64,000 nt of DNA from Aliiglaciecola sp. CAU 1673. Its GTDB lineage: Bacteria > Pseudomonadota > Gammaproteobacteria > Enterobacterales > Alteromonadaceae. The DNA lies in NCBI RefSeq assembly GCF_029223185.1, contig NZ_JARHUG010000020.1:1-64000 (forward strand), in the 5' to 3' direction. The first letter of the stretch is position 1. Each line of letters starts with the position of its first letter. The position numbers and the translations under genes were made by a program. Shown here one piece after another: positions 8,087 through 14,952 of this stretch. The notes under the pieces were generated by a model that saw nothing but the letters and a program-made list of their open reading frames with translations, was not told the DNA's origin and ran no database searches.

Positions 8087-9448
8087 ATGAACCTGAAGAT
8101 AGAAATACGCCACTTGGTGAAGCTCGCCTGGCCACTGCTTATTGCGCAAGTGACCCAGACCATGATGGGCGTATCCGACACCATTATGGCCGGTCGCGTT
8201 TCCGCGGCAGATATGGCCGCCGTTGCTATTGCTTCCAGCATAATTATGCCAGTGCTGTTTTTTATTCAGGGCATTATTCTGGCGTTGCCCCCTATTGTTT
8301 CGCGATTAAATGGTGCCAAGAAATTCGAGCAAATCCCGCGAAAAGGCCAACAGACGTTGTGGTTAGCCCTGATGCTCTCAATACCTTTCGCCCTTTGCTA
8401 TTTCGCTGTGCCCAACCTGGCTGGCGTATTGGAAATGGAGCCCGAGCTGGAGCGGATTACGCTGGACTACATGCAGTATTTACTGTTGGGCGCTCCGGCA
8501 TTTGCCGTATATCAGGTATTCAGACAATATTGCGAAGGCTTATCGCTTACCCGCCCTTCAATGCTCATTATGGGTATCGGTCTGCTGGTTAATATTCCGG
8601 CTAACTACGTATTTATCTATGGCAAGCTCGGGATGCCGGCCTTAGGCGGCGCGGGCTGCGGTGTTGCGACTTCTCTGGTGTTTTGCGCCATGATGATCAG
8701 CACCATGTTGTACACCCATTACGCTAAGGCCATGTCGCGTTTTCGACTGTTTGACCATTGCTATGCGCCAAGGATTGCAGACATTACCGAGATCCTGCGT
8801 TTAGGGATCCCCATTGCCATGACCATTTTATTCGAGGTATCCCTGTTTGCCGTCGTGGCCCTGCTGCTAGCTCCCTACGGCGCGCAAATAGTGGCCTCCC
8901 ACCAGGTCGCGCTTAACTTTTCATCGTTAATGTTTATGGTGCCTCTGAGCATTGGATTAGCCTGCTCTATTCGGGTAGGCCATCTGCTTGGCGAAGATCT
9001 GCCCTTACATGCGAGAAAAGCAGTACATAGCGCTTGGACTGTGGGACTGCTATGCGCCAGCATAACCGCCGTTTTTTCATTGCTGCTGCGTTATCAGATC
9101 GCTGGCTTGTATAGCAACGAACAAGAAGTGGTAAGGATGGCCGCCGATCTGATGTTTCTGGCCGCAGTATTCCAACTTTCCGATGCCATTCAGGTCATCT
9201 CTGGTTGTGCTCTGCGCGGTTATAAGGATGCAAAAGCGATGTTCTACATCAGCTTTGTCTCTTATTGGGGGGTGGGTTTAAGCACGGGTTGTATTCTGGG
9301 GTTAACCGATTGGATAGTGCCGAAAATGGCAGCTACCGGTTTTTGGATTGGCTTTATTGTAGGCCTCACCACCGCAGCCGTCCTCCTTGGCTGGCGTTTG
9401 ACCTATATACAGCGGATTAAGGAACATCAGGCACCGGCCACTGCATAA
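8087..9448 (+). CDS. MATE-family multidrug/Na+ antiporter (NorM-type)
   Basis: A 453-residue inner-membrane protein with about 12 hydrophobic segments. Its start, IRHLVKLAWPLLIAQVTQT, followed by MGVSDTIMAGRVSAADMAAVA, is characteristic of the NorM branch of MATE, as are LPPIVSRLNGA and the internal repeat HQVALNFSSLMFMVPLSIG. It should export cationic drugs or metabolites using a Na+ or H+ gradient. The ATG at 8087 is chosen by alignment with the family; upstream in-frame residues look non-coding, and the Shine-Dalgarno is weak. Its 3' end overlaps by 22 bases the convergent sensor-kinase gene. Confidence 0.9.
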   Translation: MNLKIEIRHLVKLAWPLLIAQVTQTMMGVSDTIMAGRVSAADMAAVAIASSIIMPVLFFIQGIILALPPIVSRLNGAKKFEQIPRKGQQTLWLALMLSIPFALCYFAVPNLAGVLEMEPELERITLDYMQYLLLGAPAFAVYQVFRQYCEGLSLTRPSMLIMGIGLLVNIPANYVFIYGKLGMPALGGAGCGVATSLVFCAMMISTMLYTHYAKAMSRFRLFDHCYAPRIADITEILRLGIPIAMTILFEVSLFAVVALLLAPYGAQIVASHQVALNFSSLMFMVPLSIGLACSIRVGHLLGEDLPLHARKAVHSAWTVGLLCASITAVFSLLLRYQIAGLYSNEQEVVRMAADLMFLAAVFQLSDAIQVISGCALRGYKDAKAMFYISFVSYWGVGLSTGCILGLTDWIVPKMAATGFWIGFIVGLTTAAVLLGWRLTYIQRIKEHQAPATA

Positions 9449-10722
9449 TCCACCAGGAGCCAACGCACTTGTACGCGGGCCCCGCCTAAGGAGCTTGTGC
9501 CAAGGCTTATCTGCCCGCCGCTAACATCGAGGACTTGCCCGACCAAAGCCAGGCCGAGGCCTAAGCCGGGTTTGTCTTCCTGGGTTTGCCCCCTGTTGAA
9601 AGGCTCAAATAAGGTCTGGACTTGGGTGTTTTCCAGACCGGGGCCGTCGTCTTCGACCACCAGCAATGCATAAGCGCCTTCTTTTTGAAGGGAGACCTGT
9701 ACCCGACTAGCCGCAAACTTTTGCGCGTTGTCTACTAGGTTCACCACAACCCTGGAAAACAACAGCGAAGAGAGGCGCACCCTACAAGGCTCTGATCTCA
9801 AAAGGCTTACGCCCTGCCAGTGTTTGGCCATAAGCAGTTCACTTAGGGCTTTATCCAATTCCAGCGGGCTTAGGGCGATGGAGGCCTTATTATGGTTGAT
9901 GCGCGCCAGCAACAGCATGTCTTCGGTGAGCTCGGCCAGTTCATCTATATCCTCATCCATCTCCTTAAGCAGTGCCTTGACTTGCACAGGATCCCCGCCC
10001 TCTTCGTGCATATCCTGCGCCATATCCAGTGCCAGGCGCAGACGCTGTAAGGGGATGCGCGTTTCGTGATGCAGGGCGGCGTTAAACACCAATTGACGCT
10101 TTTGATGAGCGGCCAGGCTTTGGCCCAAGCGATTAATATCCGTTGAAAGGGCATTCATGGCCGCCACACTGGATGGGGGCGCCTGATGGTCGTAGTTTCC
10201 CAGGGCCAGATTGAGGCACACCAGAGACAGGCGATGCAGATAACGGGATAGCCATAAACACAAGGGCAATAACAACAGCGCCATTATTATTAGGCCGCTG
10301 TAATCGGATAAATAGTAAAAGAGCATATACTCATCGGAGTAACTGTCGTCAAAGCTAAGTAGCAGGGCTTTGTCTTCAAAGCGGGCGGCAATTTCAATCC
10401 AATCCTGTTGTTCATCGATATCAAGGGTTATCACCCTGATCTCTTCTTCGCCAAGCATCGCTTTGGCTTTTTCTGCGCCAAGGCTTTCAATGCGAATATC
10501 GGGACCGAGCAGTCGCTGCCATTTACCTAACACATACGGCCAGTCCTGGGGATTACGTGTCTTGTCTTCGCCCATCAATAACAGGATGCGCCGTGTATCG
10601 GACAGATAGTCTTGGCGGATCTCTTCTTTGTACAAGCCTTGCATAAGCAGAGCTTGAAGCACCGCGCTCAGGATTAGGCCCAATAATATCAGCAGGTACA
10701 AACGCCAGAACAGGCTACGCAT
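9427..10722 (-). CDS. Sensor histidine kinase, RstB-like
   Basis: A 431-residue membrane kinase: TM1 at residues 5-27, a ~110-residue acidic periplasmic sensor domain, TM2 about 142-160, HAMP about 161-213, dimerisation domain with phospho-acceptor His219 in HHETRIP, then the N box (VVNLVDNAQK), G1 (EDDGPGL) and G2 (GLGLGLALVG). The layout and the short acidic sensor recall RstB/PhoQ-like kinases, but the signal is unknown. It follows its cognate regulator gene by three bases in one operon. The 3' end overlaps the convergent MATE gene. Confidence 0.88.
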   Translation of the reverse strand: MRSLFWRLYLLILLGLILSAVLQALLMQGLYKEEIRQDYLSDTRRILLLMGEDKTRNPQDWPYVLGKWQRLLGPDIRIESLGAEKAKAMLGEEEIRVITLDIDEQQDWIEIAARFEDKALLLSFDDSYSDEYMLFYYLSDYSGLIIMALLLLPLCLWLSRYLHRLSLVCLNLALGNYDHQAPPSSVAAMNALSTDINRLGQSLAAHQKRQLVFNAALHHETRIPLQRLRLALDMAQDMHEEGGDPVQVKALLKEMDEDIDELAELTEDMLLLARINHNKASIALSPLELDKALSELLMAKHWQGVSLLRSEPCRVRLSSLLFSRVVVNLVDNAQKFAASRVQVSLQKEGAYALLVVEDDGPGLENTQVQTLFEPFNRGQTQEDKPGLGLGLALVGQVLDVSGGQISLGTSSLGGARVQVRWLLVDYAVAGA

Positions 10723-10725
10723 GCC

Positions 10726-11430
10726 TTAGCTTTCCTTCACAAAGACATAGCCCAAATGACGCACAGTGCGAATATAATCACTCGAGCCCAAAGATTGTCT
10801 TAACGTGGCGATACGCATATCCATGGCCCGGTCGAGACCGTCATACTCACTGCCCTTAAGGGTTTTAAATAAGGTATCGCGGCTTAACACTTCGCCGGCG
10901 CGGCTAGCCAGGCACCAAAGCAATTCAAATTGGGCATCGGACAAGGGAATAATCTCATTGGAACGGCTTACCTGACGGCTACGCCTGTCAATGCTAAGGT
11001 CACGAAGGGAAAGCACACTTTCATTGGCGGCTTTGGCTGCTCGCATATCGGCGGCGCCCTTGGCCTGATCTGCCTGGCGCTGCCACATACGCCACAGCCT
11101 GGCCAGAAGGATATGGGGTCGCGCCGGTTTGGCCATAAAGTCATCGATACCGGCGTTTAACGCCATCACTTCGTTCATGTCATCCTGATGGGCAGTGAGC
11201 ATCAAAATCCCCTTATTAAAGCGGGGGCGCACCGCCTCACAGACGGCAATGCCATCCATATCCGGCAACATCATATCCAACACCACCAGGTCCGGCTGCT
11301 CTTTGAGTATCTCTTCTATGGCGCTTTTGCCCAGGTCTTGGGTGCTTACCTCAAATCCCTGCTGCGCTAAAAAGCGGCACAGCAGGCTGGCCACTTTTTT
11401 ATCATCTTCCACCACTAGTACTCTTGGCAC
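10726..11430 (-). CDS. OmpR/PhoB-family response regulator, RstA-like
   Basis: A receiver domain (PRVLVVEDD acidic pair, phospho-acceptor Asp in VLDMMLPDMDG, switch Thr in MLTAHQ, Lys in MAKPARP) is followed by a winged-helix effector ending TVRHLGYVFVKES. The frame extends to an ATG at 11463, but the GTG at 11430 (AAAAGG nine bases upstream) gives the standard N-terminus directly before the first beta strand and is preferred; 234 residues. It is the first gene of a two-gene operon with the kinase. A triple 10-bp direct repeat lies upstream and is its most likely binding site. Confidence 0.88.
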   Translation of the reverse strand: MPRVLVVEDDKKVASLLCRFLAQQGFEVSTQDLGKSAIEEILKEQPDLVVLDMMLPDMDGIAVCEAVRPRFNKGILMLTAHQDDMNEVMALNAGIDDFMAKPARPHILLARLWRMWQRQADQAKGAADMRAAKAANESVLSLRDLSIDRRSRQVSRSNEIIPLSDAQFELLWCLASRAGEVLSRDTLFKTLKGSEYDGLDRAMDMRIATLRQSLGSSDYIRTVRHLGYVFVKES

Positions 11431-11494
11431 ACAAATCAGCCTTTTTGCTCTGACTATCGGCATAATGCCAGGCTCAAAGGTTTAAAATCCAGTC

Positions 11495-11524
11495 CGCTGA
11501 CATTCGCTGACATTCGCTGACATA
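11495..11524. promoter_or_regulatory. Triple 10-bp direct repeat, probable response-regulator operator
   Basis: CGCTGACATT occurs three times head to tail (11495-11504, 11505-11514, 11515-11524, the last ending in A). The 10-bp phase puts all copies on one DNA face, as for OmpR-class dimers or tandem monomers. It sits between the divergent regulator gene and the amine-oxidase gene, so it could govern both. Confidence 0.65.
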
Positions 11525-11596
11525 TGCTTACCCGGCCTGACAGCTTTTGAAGGGCATTACCGTCATACTCCTGTGACCTATCCAAGGAGACTGAAT

Positions 11597-12973
11597 ATGA
11601 TCAAAAACCTTTTACCCTGCGCGCTGCTTGTGCTGGTTAGCGCATGCGGCAGCAACAAACAAAGCAGCGACCTGCCTGCGCCTAACGAGAGCGCATCGAC
11701 GCCTTTTATTGTTATCGGCGCCGGCATTGCCGGCTTGGCTGCGGCCAAGACCCTGCATAAGGCAGGCAACCCCGTGGTAGTTCTTGAAGCCAGGGACAGA
11801 ATCGGCGGGCGCATGTACTCCGATCGCAGTTTGGGCGATACGGCCCTGGATATGGGCGCAAGTTGGATCCACGGCACCGAGGACAATCCTATCCATAAAC
11901 TTGCCGAGTCTCTGCAATTGCCCATGCAGGAGACGGATTATGACAATGCCCTGTTGTATGACAGTAACGGTGAGCAAAACGCCGCTCTTTACCAGGATTT
12001 AACGCGCCTGGAAGAGGCCCTGGAAAGCCATCTTACTACCCTAGCCTTCATCCACCCCGATGGCCCGGTAAAACAGGCCTTTGACAGGATTAAAGACGAT
12101 AGTGGCACCGCTGACATCCCCCAAAAGGTAGTAGATTATGTGGCTTCGGCCAATATTGAACATGACGCCGCAGCGGATATTGAGGATTTATCCCTCTGGG
12201 CCTTGATGGAGGGCGAATCCTTCGAGGGGCCGGAAGTGCTATTTCCCGAGGGTTATGATCGCATCACCGAACACCTGGCCACGGGCTTGGATATCCGCCT
12301 TAATCAAGTGGTGCAAAGCATCGACTACAGCCAAGGCGCTGTGCTTATCACAACCCAAGACGGCAATACCTTTAATGCACAAAAGGTGATTATTACCCTC
12401 CCCCTTGGCGTGCTTAAAAGCGACAAAGTACGCTTTAATCCCATCCTGCCAAAGGAGAAACGAGAAGCCATTGCCGCTATGGGCATGGGGCTACTGAATA
12501 AGCTCTATCTTAAGTTCGACCAGGTTTTCTGGGATCCTAATGTGGACGCCATCGGCTATGTCAGCAGCGAAAAAGGCCGTTGGAATGATTGGCTAAACCT
12601 GGCCAAGTACACCGGCGAGCCGATGTTAATGGCCTTTAGCGGCGGCCGTGTGGCCGATGCCATCGAGAGGCAAAGCGACGAGGAAATCATTGAACAGGCC
12701 ATGGCGGCCCTGAGCACTATCTATAAGGACAAAACCCTGCAGCCCACGGATTATCGCATCACCCGCTGGCGTCAGGATCCCTATGCCCTTGGCGCCTACT
12801 CGTACATGAAGGTCGGCGCGAATCCGGATATGCGTGAAGATCTGGCCGAAAGCTTACAAAATATGCTGTATTTTGCCGGTGAAGCCACCCATAGCGACTA
12901 CCCCGCTACTGTTCACGGCGCGTACTTGTCGGGCTTACGGGAAGCGCAGAAAGTGTTGGCGGACGCTAATTAA
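11597..12973 (+). CDS. Lipoprotein FAD-dependent amine oxidase
   Basis: A 458-residue flavin amine oxidase of the monoamine/polyamine oxidase family. The N-terminus is a lipoprotein signal with lipobox VSAC (Cys17), so the enzyme is anchored outside the cytoplasm. FAD-binding: VIGAGIAGLAAA (Rossmann GxGxxG), VVLEARDRIGGR, and the C-terminal YFAGEATHSDYPATVHGA, which contacts the flavin and substrate. It would oxidise an amine to an aldehyde with release of ammonia and H2O2; substrate unknown, with closest resemblance to polyamine oxidases. AGGAG ten bases before the ATG at 11597 fixes the start. It diverges from the RstAB-like operon across the direct-repeat operator. Confidence 0.87.
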   Translation: MIKNLLPCALLVLVSACGSNKQSSDLPAPNESASTPFIVIGAGIAGLAAAKTLHKAGNPVVVLEARDRIGGRMYSDRSLGDTALDMGASWIHGTEDNPIHKLAESLQLPMQETDYDNALLYDSNGEQNAALYQDLTRLEEALESHLTTLAFIHPDGPVKQAFDRIKDDSGTADIPQKVVDYVASANIEHDAAADIEDLSLWALMEGESFEGPEVLFPEGYDRITEHLATGLDIRLNQVVQSIDYSQGAVLITTQDGNTFNAQKVIITLPLGVLKSDKVRFNPILPKEKREAIAAMGMGLLNKLYLKFDQVFWDPNVDAIGYVSSEKGRWNDWLNLAKYTGEPMLMAFSGGRVADAIERQSDEEIIEQAMAALSTIYKDKTLQPTDYRITRWRQDPYALGAYSYMKVGANPDMREDLAESLQNMLYFAGEATHSDYPATVHGAYLSGLREAQKVLADAN

Positions 12974-13475
12974 AACTTTTGTAAAAGTACACCGTGGCAT
13001 CTGTACTACCCTCATTGTTTAACGCAAAACCGGGGATCTGGCCGGCTTCAAAGAAGCCAAGGCTTCGATAAAGGGCCGAGGCAGGATCGCCGTATCGGGT
13101 ATCAAGCACCAAAAGAGTGCGCTGATGCACGATGGCGGCACTTTGTAACAGGGCCATTAAGGATCGTGCAATGCCTTTATTGCGATACGCAGGGTGCACC
13201 ATCAACTTCTCAACTTCCGCACGATGCCGGGCGTTGGGCTTGGACGGCATCGCTAACTGTACCGTGCCTATCACATTTGCCTTGGATACAGCTAACCAGC
13301 ACAAACGCTCTCCCTGAGCACGCTGCGCTTCCACATTCCACCAGTACTCGTCTGCTTCCTGATGCGCCATGGGCCATAAAAAACCAATAGAAGCACCATC
13401 CATCACACAATCTTCAAGCAGGCTACTCAGCTCAGGTATGTAAGGCTCGATACTGTCAGCCAGAAAAAATTCCAT
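12966..13475 (-). CDS. GNAT-family N-acetyltransferase
   Basis: A 169-residue GNAT enzyme. Motif A (EVEKLMVHPAYRNKGIARSL) includes the acetyl-CoA pyrophosphate loop, followed by LVLDTRYGDPASALYRSLGF, motif B. The substrate is not evident; relatives acetylate small amines or antibiotics. The longest frame begins at a TTG (13493), but the ATG at 13475 has GGGAA five bases upstream. The stop overlaps by eight bases the convergent amine-oxidase gene. Confidence 0.85.
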   Translation of the reverse strand: MEFFLADSIEPYIPELSSLLEDCVMDGASIGFLWPMAHQEADEYWWNVEAQRAQGERLCWLAVSKANVIGTVQLAMPSKPNARHRAEVEKLMVHPAYRNKGIARSLMALLQSAAIVHQRTLLVLDTRYGDPASALYRSLGFFEAGQIPGFALNNEGSTDATVYFYKSFN

Positions 13476-13642
13476 GGTATTCCCGATAAACAATCATTTT
13501 TCCAAGTAAAGCAAAGCACGGGCCACTTAATTTCACCCAGTAAAACTTATATCAGAATACAATGCTATGTGATTTTAGCTGCAGCAACAGGCTGGAATAG
13601 GATGGATTTAGTGACGCAGGGAATTGACTAAGCACAAGAAAG

Positions 13643-13666
13643 TGGCCGGTACGATTTGCCCGGCCA
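13643..13666 (-). terminator. Probable terminator of the DUF3083-like gene
   Basis: Minus strand: TGGCCGG-n10-CCGGCCA immediately after the stop, followed by a weak T-rich tract (ACTTTCTTG). The stem is strong and the tail poor. Confidence 0.5.
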
Positions 13667-13672
13667 ATTAGC

Positions 13673-14740
13673 TTAAGCGATATAACTGATATGCTGATGG
13701 AAACGCAGGGTCAGGACATTTCGCGTGGGATCCATGCCTAGACGTTTAGCGAAAGTATCAACCGCCTCCTGCACGCGATTCATAAACTGACCATAACCAA
13801 ATTCGGTATTGTCTTCCTTACCCGCGACCACTATAAAATGGGCGGTTTCTACCAGATTGCTGTTATCCCAGTGGGCAATAAATTGCTGTCCTGGCGCATC
13901 CGGATCGAAGCTTATCTTTTGTAATTCGCCATTTTGTTCAGAGCGATCAACCTGACTGTTACGTACCAACGGGGTCAGGCCATTGGCTACCATGGCTAAG
14001 CGATCCAGCTTCTTATCACCACAGGCTTTCAAAAACAGTTCTTCAAGGGAAAGGTACAATGGCGCAAAATCACCAGCACTACCGGAACTGAACTGCTCCT
14101 TTATCCCGCGGGTTAGCGGTAAGCTGAGCGTCACATAGCTGATAGCACTGTGCTGCTGCGGCAGTTCACACTGTCGTGCCTTATAGCGAGGATACAATCC
14201 GCGCAGTTTGTAGCCATAGGTCTCTTTATGGCCTTTTTCGCGGGCGAAAAGATCATATGACAGATGCTGATGATCACGGATTTTTATCTGGCAGTCGGCG
14301 GTGGGCAAGGCGCTTTTGAGGTGCTCGATAACGCCCATCACCTGCTGATGAAACTGGGCGGAGTGACTGCGAATATCGGCGCCCGTAGCCAGGAACAACA
14401 AGCGAATTTTACGCGCCTGATAGCCTGGGGTGACGAATAGGTTTTGGCCCTCATGAATGGCCGGATCGTAGAAAAACAGAATTTGGCGATTGGTCTGAAA
14501 ATGCATTGCTTCATGGTGATAACGGACCACCGGCAGTTTGTCATTGGCAATCATATGCACATTATGCAAACCCGCCTGCTCCGCCAAGGCAAAGAATCGT
14601 TGGCTTAGAGTTTCATAAGCTTCCTGGGCACTGGCAAACCCCTGATAAAAGGATTCATCGGTACGGATTTCCGCCAACAGATACTGATTCGACTTGGCGA
14701 TAGTAGGAATATAAACACGGTGTTTGTTGTGACTGGCCAT
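13673..14740 (-). CDS. DUF3083-like conserved protein
   Basis: A 355-residue soluble protein with no signal or membrane segment. The opening HKHRVYIPTIAKSNQYLLAE-like text, NDKLPVVRYHHEAMHF, QILFFYDPAIHE and the closing FHQHISYIA resemble DUF3083, a family I recall from Shewanella and Alteromonas; this assignment is from memory. Two halves appear related in layout (both end with a segment like RDHQHLSYDL / RFHQHISYI), suggesting an internal duplication. Function is unknown. The ATG at 14740 with GGAG six bases upstream is preferred over the TTG at 14752. It is a single gene. Confidence 0.6.
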   Translation of the reverse strand: MASHNKHRVYIPTIAKSNQYLLAEIRTDESFYQGFASAQEAYETLSQRFFALAEQAGLHNVHMIANDKLPVVRYHHEAMHFQTNRQILFFYDPAIHEGQNLFVTPGYQARKIRLLFLATGADIRSHSAQFHQQVMGVIEHLKSALPTADCQIKIRDHQHLSYDLFAREKGHKETYGYKLRGLYPRYKARQCELPQQHSAISYVTLSLPLTRGIKEQFSSGSAGDFAPLYLSLEELFLKACGDKKLDRLAMVANGLTPLVRNSQVDRSEQNGELQKISFDPDAPGQQFIAHWDNSNLVETAHFIVVAGKEDNTEFGYGQFMNRVQEAVDTFAKRLGMDPTRNVLTLRFHQHISYIA

Positions 14741-14766
14741 GGGGATCTCCAAAAACTAAGTTACAA

Positions 14767-14817
14767 AATCTGGCGCCATCCTATCTGTAGGGTGAGCGCA
14801 AAACTTTGCGCCAGATT
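14767..14817. repeat. Inverted repeat with 10-bp perfect arms
   Basis: AATCTGGCGC (14767-14776) and GCGCCAGATT (14808-14817) can form a stem around 31 bases. It lies 27 bases upstream of the DUF3083-like start codon, in the divergent gap before the P-type ATPase gene. It could be a regulatory hairpin in the leader or an operator. Confidence 0.5.
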
Positions 14818-14952
14818 AAAGTTTCCTTCTATTAACTGAGTTTCAATCAGACATGGAGATTATTGTAAGGACTACAAATCTTTGATTTGGGTTAATACTG
14901 ATTTTTCGCCTATCGCTACATTTAGGCAAAAGGTGTGAATGGATGTGACTCA

